In this document: one piece after another, positions 11,501 through 23,092 of the stretch
How the letters are laid out: each line of letters starts with the position of its first letter
Numbering within the stretch: position 1 is the stretch's first letter
Position numbers and translations under genes: made by a program
Notes under the pieces: model-generated
The model's input: the letters and a program-made list of their open reading frames with translations, nothing else
What the model was told of the DNA's origin: nothing
The model's database searches: none
NCBI RefSeq assembly: GCF_000005505.3
Contig: NC_016132.3
Span: 8,866,001 to 8,930,000 of the forward strand
From: Brachypodium distachyon
Lineage: Eukaryota > Streptophyta > Magnoliopsida > Poales > Poaceae
Direction of reading: 5' to 3'
Length of the DNA stretch: 64,000 nucleotides

Positions 11501-14461
11501 AGAATGGTAGCGTGAATTGGAAGTTAACTGACACAGACAAACGACGCAGTGGAATAGTTTAGTCAAAGAGTCAACATGGGCAAGAAGAAGAAAACAAATT
11601 ACCATAAATAAGACACTAACTACATATTCTGGCCAGTGGATAACAAGGCATGCTTTGAGCCTTTGATCAGGCAGGGTACTGCTATTGTTCAGAATTTAAG
11701 TTAATTTATCATGATTGAGGAACATATTCTTAAATTCAAGCCAAATGTTAAATGTACCGTGTATAAAAACACAATTTGGCACACTGACTTTATAATAGAG
11801 ATAACTCCTAAAATACATTGTAACTCGAAATGCACAAGTTCCATTTGAGATTTGACCCACACAGAAGAACGAAAAACAGCAAAAGTAGGTGAACTAATAA
11901 GTTTTTTTTATTTTTTTTGCTAATGGACCCTACACATATTTCAAAAGAAGTTTTTAAACTCAAAAGAGGACATCCTAGTATCCTACCACACTCTGCATTT
12001 GCAAGTTCTTTCCAGCCAACCAATTCAAACATAGCGTGGCATAAGTCCTAGTATACACATTAAGATCATAACTGTTCACAAAATTACACAAATTTAGTAT
12101 TTTGGAGTAGAAGTGAAGATTAACCAAGCACCAAAAGATATTGATACAAACAGTACTTTCAAGTAGATGTGAAGGTCATTTTGATCTTAGAAACTTGCAA
12201 GGGAAAACTATGTTATGATGATTTACTAATCATAGAAAGGCAGCATTGATCCAAAGTTACATCCGCACCGCCAAGCACCAATAATAGTAGACAATGACGC
12301 CAATAAAAACTAGAAAGAAAAATGCAAAAACAGCTTGTGCTTGTCGTTAATACTCGTCGCCGGATACATGATAGCTACCAACTGCATAGAAACTTATGTA
12401 GTTTTCTCAAGATGCAAAGATCACGGATCTGGTAGCATTCCTCCACTACTACTCACACAATCATGCTTTCGACACCATCAAATTTTGCATATCTAAATGA
12501 TATAGGCACTAAATTCTAATGAAAACATGCTCATATATGAACGCAAAATACAATGTCAATACAACAAAAGGTGAGGGCTATCTTACCGTTGTCTGTCACC
12601 AAGGACATCAATCACTACATAACCAGATGTTCGCTCAACAAGCACGATGCCATAAGATGCGGCAGCATAAGCTAGTGCCTGCTCATCAGGGGACTCACCC
12701 TGATAATCAATCAACTTTTGTCTAGGGTCTCTAGTGTCCACAACAAGTGGCACAATGGTATTACAGACAGCAAGAGCAAGGAAGAAATCAAGGACAAGCT
12801 TCCCTTCCACATTTGTGCCACCATTCCTCAATAACTTGAAAAGTTGAGGATCGGTCCTAACAGCCACTTTTGGTGTCCAAAGAAGATCATCGACTGACCA
12901 AAACCAGCAAATGAGGGGTCTTATTAGGAAGCAGCAACATCAAACAAGTAATATGCATTAAAGCTGGCGTACCTACAACTGAATATCCACGCGTATCTTT
13001 TCCAGAGCTATAATCAACGCCATGAATCGATGCGCATTGGAACTCCATCTTGTTCTCTGTCAGCGTCCCTGTCTTATCAGAGAAGACATACTTAATCTGC
13101 CCGAGATCCTCATTTATATTCAGAGCTCTGCATTGGAACTTCGACCTTGACGATTTGTCATACAAGTCTTTGTCAGCGCCCATGAAATATGCTTGCCCAA
13201 GCCGTACCATCTCCATTGATATATACAACGAGATAGGAATGATAACCTGATACACTATGACAGCCATGAGGAACGTAATGAATATCTGCATCCCGACGCC
13301 ATAGTAATTGTAGTTCTTCCCAGTTGTGTAATCCTTCTCCCTAAAGAACTGGGTGAACTCCAGCTCTCCCCGGTGATTCAGCAGCCAAATCCCTGCGAGC
13401 ACAGATGCTGTCGTGCACATCCCAATGAGCATAATGGACAATATGACTGTCTCCCGATTCAACTGTGTCTCCAAGCGGCTCCGCTTCGATGGCGGCCCAG
13501 AGTTATTGAGCATGACCTTAGTCTCCTTGCCAGCGTAAACTACTACCCCGATTGCCCAGGAGGTGTTCTTGAGCTCGCAACCACGGAGCACAATGTTGGA
13601 CGGCCCGAGTGAGACACGCTTGCCATCAATCTCCAAATATGCCTGGAACCCATAAATGTTCCTGTTGGGGCGCTCGCAATGCAGGATACCACCTACGCCG
13701 CCGTTGTGGGAGAACCTCAACTGCGTCTCCTGCTTGGCATACCTTGTCTTTAGATTGGTCTCCCCGTCAAGATTCACCGTCTGGACGTGCGCGACGCCGG
13801 TGGAGTCACTGGTGGCGAGCAGCACCATGTCGGCCGGCAGCGTCTCGCTGGACACGACGCGCACGACGTCCCCGACGCGTATGTGCTTCCATTTCTTGGG
13901 CGGGAACTCGCTGGCAGTTTGCGGCGCGAGGACGGCGGCGAGGCGGTTGTTCTCCCTGCGGTCGGAGCGGTGGCGGCGGAAGTCCTCGTAGGCGTCCTTG
14001 ACGGCGGTGACAAAGAGAACGAAGGCCAGCGGGAGCACGGACGCGCCGCGGCCGAAGACGGCGACCTGGGGCAGCTGGTTGAGCACGGTGATGGCGAGGA
14101 AGTAGACGTAAGACAGCCGCCTGAACTGCTCGAACAAGTTGCGCGGAAGGAAGGTGAGCGCCGAGTACTTGGCCGTCCTGATGGCGTTGCCGGAGAACTC
14201 CGCCGAGGGCTCCCCCACGACGACGGCCCGGGACTCGCAGTCTCCCCCTTCCTGCAGCTCCCGCCGCGAAGCGGACAGGTCGGGGGGCTGGTCGCGGTTG
14301 TCGCGGCGGGACCGGCGGAAGGGGTCGGGGACCTCAACGGAGAAGCCGAGGTGGTCGGCGCGGACGGGAGGCTCCGGCTGCGACGGCGGGAGCCGCGACG
14401 CCGCCGCCGGCGTGGGCGGGGTGGTGGCGGTGGCGTCGAGGAGCGGGCGCTCGGACGACAT
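8522..14461 (-). CDS. ALA1: P4-type ATPase, phospholipid flippase, ALA1 clade
   Basis: Seven exons: 12973-14461, 12587-12893, 10760-11465, 10487-10610, 10171-10390, 9295-9753, 8522-8726. All junctions are GT-AG and phases close exactly; 1,169 aa, close to Arabidopsis ALA1 (1,158). P4 hallmarks in order: [13 protein letters not shown] (first membrane helix), [17 protein letters not shown] (actuator loop), [18 protein letters not shown] (membrane helix 4), the phosphorylation site [10 protein letters not shown] (Asp462), [16 protein letters not shown] (nucleotide-binding domain), [17 protein letters not shown], and [16 protein letters not shown] split by a phase-1 intron. About ten membrane spans are expected, four after the hinge. 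Family role: flips aminophospholipids to the cytosolic leaflet, with an ALIS/CDC50 partner needed for ER exit. The start ATG at 14461-14459 begins a proline-rich N-terminus. No lesions seen; a MITE lies in the fifth intron. Confidence 0.96.
10011..10122. mobile_element. Stowaway MITE in flippase intron 5
   Basis: A 112-bp element runs from CTCCCTCCGTGCCATATTAA to the complementary end TTAATATGGGACGGAGGGAG and is flanked by TA on both sides (10009-10010, 10123-10124). The interior ATCTAGACGC and ATAGATACATCC is shared with the copies at 18166, 20025 and 57225, so these belong to one subfamily. Confidence 0.93.
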
Positions 14462-16202
14462 GGTGGAGGAGGAGGCGGGTCTAGTGGGTGGTCGCAGCCA
14501 TGGGCGCGGCGGATTCGCGCGGACGCCGGCGAGGTCAAAGCAGGCGGTGGGGACTGGGGAAGCTTTGGAGAAGAAGCCTTTGCGGGTTCGAGAGCTTTCG
14601 GTTTGGGTCGTTGGTGTTCCGGGCGGGGCCGGGGCGCGATTCCGGGAGCGGCACTTGAGAGTTGAATTTGCGTGATTTTGCCAAATTTCGAAATAACTTT
14701 GGTGATTTGGTCACTGCCTGAGGTTTATGGTCTCTAAACCAAGTCGAAGCAGCTGCAGTTCGTCTCCATCGATGGCAGCAGAGTCAATTTATTCCACCAT
14801 CCGGCAACCTCCCTTGCCCTAAACTCTTTTTTCTGGAGATCTTGTTACTTTGGTTCAAGTAAAGCTGCCCACAAAGGGCTGGCATCATTGTGCTTTACCA
14901 GTTTAGTTTAGCTCGACAGGTTTAGTTTTACCGATGGATGAGCACTAGCAAGATACGACTGACAGATGTCTCCACATGTCCCTCCGCGTGTCGCACCGGA
15001 GTGGAATCCCCCTAGCTGTCCCGTCTGGCTCCGTTGCTAGTTGTTCTATGTGATTGAATTATGTCAAGCAAAAGGAAAATATATGTACTCCACAAGAATT
15101 AAGCCTGAGTTAGCTAGGAGTAGTTGGTGGCTGTCATGCAGGTGACCGCACTACCAAACCGGTAGTAATAACAGCTAGCAGCACAAGTATGGGAATATCC
15201 AACTCGGTAGGAAGGATCTTTCTTTCTGTCTTGTTTTTGCCATTCCTGGCTGATTTATTTTTTTTGGAAATATTCCTGGCTGAATGAGTTCCAGGAAGAA
15301 CCTTGATGCGGTTGCGGTTCAGTACGGAAATCAACGGCCGTGATCTACTGTCAACATCTCAAAAATACAAAAGATGCAGAACAATCGAAGAGTTCGACGT
15401 ACGGAAACGTCGCTGTCCGTGGCAGAGTATGCAGATTCCTGTGCACGCATGGATCTGGGGTTCTGGATGCCTCGCTTCGCTTGCAAGCAGACGATCGTAA
15501 CGTGCCCACGTTAATTTGTTGTTACGCGATCTGTTCAAATGTACCGTTATGACATGATTGTACAACTAACTATATACATGTCATCATGTGAAAAGGGCCC
15601 TCTTCGATGTTCCTCTTCCCTCGAAAAGTTTGCCAACCTGAGACAAGACAGTCAAATTTTAGAGTAAATTTCACGAAACTATCTTTATCTTTACTATTTT
15701 TTAATTTTCAGTTACGTCATGGCAGCCTGTAGGCTCGCACTTTTTGCCACCCCCACTCAACGCATGTGAAAAAAAAGACAGAATCGCAAACCCTTTGCTT
15801 CCGCGAGGAAAAAGGGCCCGATGTTCCCCACGCCTCCTCACCTCGCCGCCGCCGTCCCCGCCCTCTCTCTCCTTCTCTTGCTCGCGCCGCATCCACCTCC
15901 GCTCGCCCAGGCCGCCTTAGCCTCCGCCGGCCAAGATCTATGGACGACCGGTCGCCGCCGCGCTCCTCGCCTGCACGCGCCGCCACCCCGAAGACTGGAT
16001 CCGTCGCCGCCGCTGTCTCCTTCGCGCTCGTGCTTTCCTCCTCGGATTTTACTTGCACCGATATGCCACCGACCTCCTCCTCCTCACCGAGCCGCCGCCG
16101 TGGTCCCAGCCCTCCTCCTCACCGGTCCTCGGGGCAACGGCGAAGACTCCGGCCAAGCTCCCGGCCCCGGCGCCGCCGGAGACCCCGCCCGAGTCGTCGA
16201 CC
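14462..16202. other. Divergent intergenic region
   Basis: This region separates the flippase start from the TPX2-like relic on the other strand. The GC-rich strip 14462-14680 is the probable flippase 5' leader. The middle (14700-15700) is AT-rich with no recognisable gene. From about 15770 it becomes CT-rich and proline-codon-rich, which looks like a grass 5' leader or an unrecognised extension of the downstream relic. Confidence 0.4.
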
Positions 16203-17240
16203 ATGGCGGCGGTGAAGATCCCGTCCAAGTCCGCCTCGCGCGCGTGCGTCTCGCAAGCCTGTGAGAACTCTGACCCGAACATCCTTGTATCCCCTCCCCT
16301 GCCGACCTCGAAGTCGAAGACTCCGACCACCAACTCTGCCCGGAAGAAGCGCTGCACGCCTACTCCGCCCGGAAGAAGCGAGGCGGATGTGGCAGAATTG
16401 GAGGGTAGTAGCAAGGTGAGGGCGATTAGGAGCAGAGTGATGGCAAAGGCATTGAATAGCGTGCCAAATTTTGGGGCTGGCCACATCAAGCACCTGGTCC
16501 ATGCCTTCGAGAGTCCGCTCTCCATCTCCGGCGTTACCTCTGACACCGATCGGGCCGGAGAGGAGACCAGGGCGCTGCTGGGGTTGCAGCCTTGGAAGGA
16601 CGAGAGCGACTTTGGGGTTCCGTCTGATTTCCCAGACATAGAGCCGAGCAGGCGTTGTACTTCACCCGATGGCAACAGCAACAGGTTAGTTTGTTCAGAC
16701 AAACAGTCAGGAGAATGAGTTGTATTTATTTGTTTTTAGATGGTTGTGTTTATTTGTTGTCGACACATTGTATCGATCAATCGATGAAAAGTTGTTGCTC
16801 TTTTTTAGATCGAGCTGGGACAGCCGGACGTCGGCTGGAGAGCGCAGGAGCTGACGGAACAGGAGGATACATTAACTTCTATTCTCTGAAATGAATGCTG
16901 TCTTGCAGTCATCTGAATCGCTAAGGAGCAGCTGGAATAGAAAGCTCAAGGTTACTAGCAAGCATCCTTTCAAGCTGAGAACAGAGGTGAACAGCAATAT
17001 CTTTGGCTAATGTTCTGCTTGTTAACGAGCAAGTCGGTAGTAGTAGATTCAGTAGTTAAAATGACCTATATTGATATATACATTATGATGTGTACATTAT
17101 GATGTGTGAATCCTATTTTAACAGCAAATAGGAAGAGCCAAAGAACAACAGTTTATTAAAAAAAGTACAGGAAATGCTTATTGAGGATGAAAAGAAACGC
17201 ATACATATTGCTCAAGGACTTCCCTGGACAACTGATGAAC
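16203..17240 (+). pseudogene. TPX2-family microtubule protein gene, broken
   Basis: Likely exons are 16203-16684, a poorly defined segment near 16810-16890, 16909-16986 and from 17125. The first opens with CGACCATGGCGGC and encodes a block containing KVRAIRSRVMAKALNSVPNF and HIKHLVHAFES, which I recall from plant TPX2-related proteins. The third reads LKVTSKHPFKLRTE and the fourth QIGRAKEQQFIKK. The next expected block (VQEMLIEDEKKR, then IAQGLPWTTDE) is present only in a shifted frame, because a run of seven A (17158-17164) moves the frame and gives a stop about seven codons later. The block past WTTDE is missing, replaced by a 26-bp direct repeat. The segment near 16810 has no frame that fits both neighbours. 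Intact members bind spindle microtubules and activate Aurora. A sequencing error in the A run is possible but would not repair the missing 3' part. Confidence 0.7.
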
Positions 17241-17270
17241 TTAGAAAAAGTACAGGAAATGCTTATTGAG
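17160..17270. repeat. 26-bp direct repeat bracketing the relic's last exon
   Basis: AAAAAGTACAGGAAATGCTT followed by ATTGAG occurs at 17160-17185 and again at 17245-17270, 26 of 26 identical and offset by 85 bp. The first copy is coding-derived (VQEMLIE block). The second follows directly after the codons for WTTDELR, where the family normally continues, so it marks the point at which the gene is cut off. Confidence 0.9.
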
Positions 17271-18165
17271 ATGTGTCTAGCCTATTTTTCTTGAACACAT
17301 GCCCTGCATATTGTTAAAAAATTGTGTCATGTATCAGATTAATTACATGATTCATTGATGTACTTTGCCTTTAACTAACTGCTAGAATTCATGTCTTCTT
17401 TTGTTCCTCCATGTCTTAAAGATCCATAGTAAAATCAGTAAGAAAAATTGTGAAAGTTAGTGTGGTACCATCTTATTAACCAATATTGTGTATTTATATT
17501 ACACCTGGCTGGCTAGCTCTATCGTCTCATTAGCTTTCTGTGTATTATATGTGGAGATCGTATTAATTTCTTTGTTGAATAATTTTGTTTAAAGAGAAGC
17601 TGTACATCCCACCACTTAGAATTTGTAATTTATTGCAATCACAATGTATTCTTAGTTTAAAGTGTGAACTTGATGTTATCTCATTTGGATATAGACGGAT
17701 GGACCTACCAATGTGTGCCATGAACCTTATTTTGACAAGTTTTCATGTGACATTCGATGGCAAGAATCATATAATTATTCCAAGATCCATTGTATGAGTC
17801 ATGGTGAAAACATATTTGTATCGGAATATTGAAGAGTATTCTGAGTTGCCGAATCATGGTGTGGCACGATGATGAAGAGTCAATACAACTTTCTGTTATC
17901 TATGTTTACAGGAACCAAGTCATCAGGAGCAAGTTCAATTGGAGCAAAAAGTCGAGGAAATGGCAGTTTCGGGCATGCAGAAAATTGGACTAAGTTAGAT
18001 CCATATGTCTACATCGAGGTATGTCTCAGGTCTTGATTGGTGAGGCATCCTGCTACTGTACGTGCTACAGTGCAGAGAGATTGTAATGACTTTGTTAACT
18101 CTGTCTAATATAATCCTTTTTCCCCTCAAAATAAATAAATAAAAGAAGTTCTAGCCAAGATGGTA

Positions 18166-18278
18166 CTCCCTATGTCCCATATTAAGTGATGAAATATTAC
18201 ATGTATCTAGACGCCTTTTGAGTATAGATACATCCATATTTGAGTAAATTTGAGTCACTTAATATGGGACGGAGGGAG
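18166..18278. mobile_element. Stowaway MITE
   Basis: A 113-bp element runs from CTCCCTATGTCCCATATTAA to TTAATATGGGACGGAGGGAG between TA dinucleotides (18164-18165, 18279-18280). It belongs to the same subfamily as the copy in the flippase intron. Confidence 0.93.
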
Positions 18279-20024
18279 TACAAAAAAGGAATATTTAGGG
18301 CTGAAAATTGAAGAGGGTTTTTCACTTCTGGATCCGCAAGTCAAGAATTTACATGCATAAGCTCGGGTTGCCTTTAATTCTTCCATGGAATTTTGTCAAT
18401 ATGACAATGTAAACTTTCAAGGAACAGCTTTATCTTGTTGTTCCTCTTCGACATTATGTCATTATCTCTCAGGACAATTACCTAGAATCTGTATATATCA
18501 TCAATTTCTAGATGCCTCTTAAATTAATCAAGCCAGATGTTGGCTTTGTCATAATTTTTTATTTTGCTACGCAATGTGCGTGGGTTCTACTACTTGCACC
18601 TGTAAGAAGTGAAAGTGTATGTTAATAAGGCATTGGATGGTGTGTTGTAAAAAATGATTAGAATTTACCATGAAACTATCTCTCGGGTTGTGAAGTCATT
18701 CTCTATGGTGGCACCAGTTAGTTACTTAGTTATATCAAATGTCAGGCCGAGGGTACAAGCTTAGGTCAGGTGTTGAACGGGTCGGCATTTTGCCAGTGCA
18801 CCGCCATCATAGCTCCACCCTCTTTACCTCCTTCTGCGATAAGATCTTCGTGTGAATGTCTCCGTCAACCTCAGTATAGAGAGATATTTGCAATTCAGAC
18901 AAGAGAGTTCATGCATGCCCATGTTTTTCTTCGTGTCAATTGATTGTGTTACAGTATTTGTTTTATTCCCACATTGTCACAAGGACTTGGAATACTTACA
19001 CACACATAAGAGTGTTATAAATAGTGATAGGACGGTTATCTCTCCGTTGCAACGCACGAGCACCTAACTAGTTGTTATTTGGGCCAGGGTTTCAGCAGGC
19101 GCAACTCGGCATGTTTGTAACACAAAACTACTATTTTTAGGATAATCTTTTTCACTCTACCCAAACTCGGCTTATTAGAGCATATGACAGGAGGAAACCC
19201 ACCATATTGGACCCACATGTAAGGTCCTATCTGCCCATTCATTTGTCCACGTCACTAAGTTTTTTCACGAGACCCCCCCGGGCTTCTTCTTTTCCCTAGT
19301 TTGGATGAGAAGTGCTCTTGGTTGCCGGAGTGGTCTTGCCGGAGTTGGGGAAGAAGAGCTCGAGGTGCTATGGGGAAAGGGACTGAGGAGGAGAGGAGGC
19401 GGCGTTGTGGGCAAGGCCCGCGACCCCAGTGCCTTTGCAAACACGGAGACGGGCAGGTAGGCAGGCGACGCGACGGCGTTGCAGGCAGGCAGACGGTGGT
19501 AGAGGCAGCCTCAGCGCGCAGCCTGTGGTGGATTTCGGAGAGGAGGACGAGCAGAGTTAGAGAGACAGAGGTGGTGGGGCGGGGGAAGAAGAAGTAGACG
19601 ATGGTGGCCTTGCAAATCGACTCCCAGGACCGTTTAGGATATGATGCCAAAGGACTTCATGCATAGTTGCAACCAGAATTCACTCCCAGGGCCCAATTAG
19701 GGCAAGCCGGTTTTGTATTATTCACATTCCAAAATATCAGGTTGTGTTTGGTACATGAACAAAATCACATGGTGAAAATGGAAAAATTAAATTATGCATG
19801 CGGCCGCTTTGAACTTTTGATAAGACGAAGTGGAAGAAGTGAAAACCATGTGTAGTTCGGGTGGTTAGTGAGATGGTTGTATTCTCTAGTCCACAAGAAA
19901 ACAAACTTGATTTGACATCGCGTGTTTCTTGCTAAACTAGATTATTCTTTAGCTGAGTGGCAAAATACCCATTGTTAAAGCGAGACATCCACAATGATTA
20001 CGCATCTACACCTCCATGAATCTA
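18279..20024. other. Intergenic, mostly unassigned
   Basis: No gene is supported here. A GC-rich patch at 19260-19600 contains short ORFs on both strands (for example a basic ORF starting at 19301), but no frame has splice continuity or family resemblance. Near 19041-19072 the sequence CCGTTGCAACGCACGAGCAC followed by CTAGT resembles the 3' terminus of grass Helitrons. Its partner end was not found. Confidence 0.4.
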
Positions 20025-20136
20025 CTCCCTCCGTCACATATTAAATGACTCAAATTTGCCTAAATATGAATATATCTATGCTTAAAAAAATCTAGATACA
20101 TGTAATAAAAAATCATTTAATATGAGACGGTGGGAG
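20025..20136. mobile_element. Stowaway MITE
   Basis: A 112-bp element runs from CTCCCTCCGTCACATATTAA to the imperfect complement TTTAATATGAGACGGTGGGAG, with TA on both sides. It lies 180 bp beyond the stop codon of the minus-strand gene to its right. Confidence 0.9.
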
Positions 20137-20315
20137 TATGAGTTGTGCATGTACATATTTGAAACAACAGGTAAATGTCCACTCGATGGAGTGGTGAAAT
20201 ACATTAATAGCTTCTCATTAACAAAAGAAACCGACAGAGTACAAACGAGTATATCTGTATAGTACAGTAGGATAATACAAGGGCCACGCATGCGCAGTCA
20301 AGCTCCGCTTGAGCT

Positions 20316-21517
20316 TTAGTTGGCTGCACCGGAGGGTGTGCCAGCTTGAATGAGAAGGATGGGCTTGATCAGAAGAGCTCTAACATAGCAGTAGCGGGCG
20401 TAGTGCAGGTTACCAATTGTAGGGGTACTGCTGCCATAATAGTATTTGGCCTTGTCAAATAAATACAAGGCATTTTGCCACTCTTCCTGCTCCACGCAGA
20501 ACTCAGCCAGCTCCACGCAGCAGGTGTAAGCCGATGGCAACTCGCCCTCCTTGACGAACAATGCAAAAGCTTTCAGCAGTGCAAGCTTAGCAGCCGCTAC
20601 GTCCCCCTCATCTGCACCGCACGCACAACACAAGGGATCCATTGCGTCGGATAGAATTTAATGATCAGAGATAGAGTATATGAAACGTACTTATACACCA
20701 AGGAATCAAAAGGATTAATTAATTAAACTCGTTGGGAACCGACCTTTGTGTGAGATCTTTGTGTAGCATCTCCCAGAGTTGAGGAGAGCAGAAGCGGCAT
20801 CCAAACAATCTAGTGGCGAACCTCCCTATATAAGGTACGGAGCAAGCCAAAGGTTATCATAGACTCCAGTATTGGTTTCATGATGAATATACTGAAATGT
20901 AGCTGAAAAATGCAAACCTTGAGAGCGTAGACAGCTTGATTGTTGTATGCCGGCGCCGCTTTACGCCCTGCTTGAAATCAGGGGGACATAATCAATCAAG
21001 ATTGGGTAATTAAATGATAAAAGGCCAAAAATATATATAATGCCAGAAGCCAGATTTGGTCAAACTAATTTGCAGTTCTAGACGATGTTGGTAGGCTTTT
21101 CTATAAGAACTTGGTCAAATTTGAAAAGGAGTATTCGGGAAAGGAGGCGGTGCTACTAGCTAGAGTTCGTTCAGATGAAGGAGAGAAATTAGTAGCACTG
21201 GCGTACGTACAGTTTCTGGCGAGGACGTAGGAGAGAGCCGCCTCCCTGAAGTCCCGGGCGATGGCCAGGAGTCTCCTTCGGCGTCCGAACGGAACGAATT
21301 TCCGCAGGTCGTTGGAGTTGGATCCGCCCGTACCCCTGGCCATGAACCGGTCGCCGCGCTCCTCTAGCGCCTGCCCTAGATCCTCTTCGAAGAGCGCCGC
21401 CTCGTCGTACTCATCATCGTCATCCTCTTGCCGCCCGATCGGCTCGTAGCCGGCCGCATGGCGGCGGCCGAACAGCGCCGCCATCGTCCTACAGCAGAGC
21501 CCCGCCTGAACAACCAT
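20316..21517 (-). CDS. Unrecognised helical (TPR-like) protein, 244 aa
   Basis: Four exons: 21211-21517, 20918-20967, 20744-20825, 20316-20611. GT-AG junctions and phases 1, 0 and 1 close exactly. The N-terminal third is acidic then basic (RQEDDDDEYDEAALFEEDLG, then FVPFGRRRRLLAIARDF). The rest is a run of amphipathic helix pairs with TPR/SNAP-like spacing of small and aromatic residues: AAPAYNNQAVYALK, LDCLDAASALLNSGRCYTKI, AYTCCVELAEFCVEQEEWQN, ALYLFDKAKYYYG. I do not recognise the family, and function is unknown. An adaptor or scaffold role is only an inference from the helical repeats. A second in-frame ATG at 21484-21482 (MAALFGRR) is equally plausible as the start and gives 233 aa. Splicing was inferred by hand. 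A solenoid or alpha-SNAP-like fold is the main alternative description. Confidence 0.75.
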
Positions 21518-22681
21518 CGATCACAGCGCGCGGCTTTTCTTTCTTCTCTATCTAAAACAAGACGAGGATCACGCGGCGGCGTATGGCTGCAGAGGGAGGC
21601 TGTTATACACGGCCATATCGTGCCAGACGCGTAAGACTATGTTGAGCCGGGGATACACGTCCGAGTACGAGTCTATCTCGGTGACACTTGCTACATTCCG
21701 AGATCGTCCCTCTTCCACTCGCGGCACTAAATTGAATTCTGACGCGCGCGCTGCAGCTGCTTCCGTGTAGCTTGGGTGCGGCAGATGGAGGGATTGGACT
21801 GTGCGCGTTCTTCGTTGGAGATAGGAAAGAATGCTGGCAAGGAGAGGAACGGAGAACCGAAGTGGCGGCGTGAGCTCTTGGGGGCTGAGGGGTGAGGCGT
21901 TGAAGCCGATTGCTTAATCCTCCTCGACGAGTACGCGGCATAGTAAAGAAACTCGTTAGAATTAATCAAAGTGTGAGCAGGAAGGAGGAATGAGTCCTCG
22001 ATCAAAAGCTAGTTGACATGTTAACTTGTTTTTCCTCAGAAGCTTGTCGTTAGCCTCACGGAGTTCATGAATGGGAACCTCTCAAGCAGCGATGTGATGT
22101 GAGCTCTAGGGTCAACTGCCTCGAAGAATTATTCTTGGAGCTCGGTGGCTATCCTTCCCGGCAGTTTTCCATGGGGAAAGGCGACGCCTGTGAGTTCACT
22201 TTGCATAGAGCTGAGGTGATGGTGATGAAGACGGACGGGGTAGGGGCTTGAGCCGTGGTGGTGTGATAGTATCAAAGCTGGTAGCGGTGCCACCCTCTCT
22301 CGTTTACCTCTCATCTTTTGGAGCTTCTATCTTGTGAGCAAGAAGAAACAAAATGTGGCCCAGAGATTTCAATCAAATATGCCACGCAAGGGATAACAAA
22401 AAAGGGATTTTGAAGCGGAGAAGGATCAACAAATTTAGATCGACTTTGCAAGAATGTGAGATCTAGGAGACCCATCTCCACAGTAGAAAATTTACTTGGA
22501 GCTGCGAGAGGGAAAAGCCCATACTCAACAAGTTTAATAGTTTCTTATGCAATACTGACTATGACCTAAATTTAGATAGTCACGTTCTCCATGCCCTCTG
22601 TTCCTCGCTTTTGGACCACTGCCTTCTCGGCCTCTCCTTGTTGCTAATGACCGAGGACCAAAAAGCCATGCGCATTTAAAT
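21518..22681. other. Intergenic region upstream of the helical-protein gene
   Basis: The first 200 bp are presumably promoter and 5' UTR of the minus-strand gene. The remainder has short ORFs on both strands with no recognisable product and no terminal repeats. Confidence 0.4.
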
Positions 22682-23092
22682 TTGATATTTTTATCAAGAT
22701 GCCAGACTTTCATAGGGACGTGGCGAATGCCTGGAACGAGCCTGTTTGGCTCAAAGAGCCATCCCAAATGCTCTTCCACGAGCACAAAAAAAAAACAAGC
22801 ATTAAACTTAGAGAATGCGAGAAATCTATGTTCTCCAACTCTAAACTTCAGCTCCCTAGCTCCTAAAATAATTCTTAGATTGTACATGCCTATGGATCAC
22901 CGGCCTCTATTGCTGACTAAGGAAGACCTCTACGCTAGGCTTAAGCGCAGCTTATTTTGGTGCTGCTCGAGCTATTTAGAAAGACATAATGTTCCACGGT
23001 TACTAGTCTCAAAGAGGGAGACAAAAACCTCGACTCTTCTACATTCGGTCAATTCTATAATGAGAAAATTTCATCAATTGCCTATAGAATAG
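22682..23092 (+). mobile_element. LINE (L1-type) fragment, linker before the reverse transcriptase
   Basis: Fragments in different frames match the segment that lies between endonuclease and reverse transcriptase in plant L1-type LINEs. They include SMFSNSKLQL in one frame, then IILRLYMPMDHRPL and EDLYARLKRSL in another, the equivalents of the recurring KSLFSNAKLQL and ARLKRR motifs. A block ending KEGDKNLDSSTF follows in yet another frame. Frame changes occur between blocks, and no catalytic domain is present within the window. It is a dead, truncated relic. Confidence 0.6.

Noticed and set aside
13787..14665. 292-codon open frame on the plus strand across the flippase first exon
   Set aside because: It is a shadow of the GC-rich ALA1 exon on the other strand. 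The minus-strand frame carries all P4-ATPase motifs, and this one has none.
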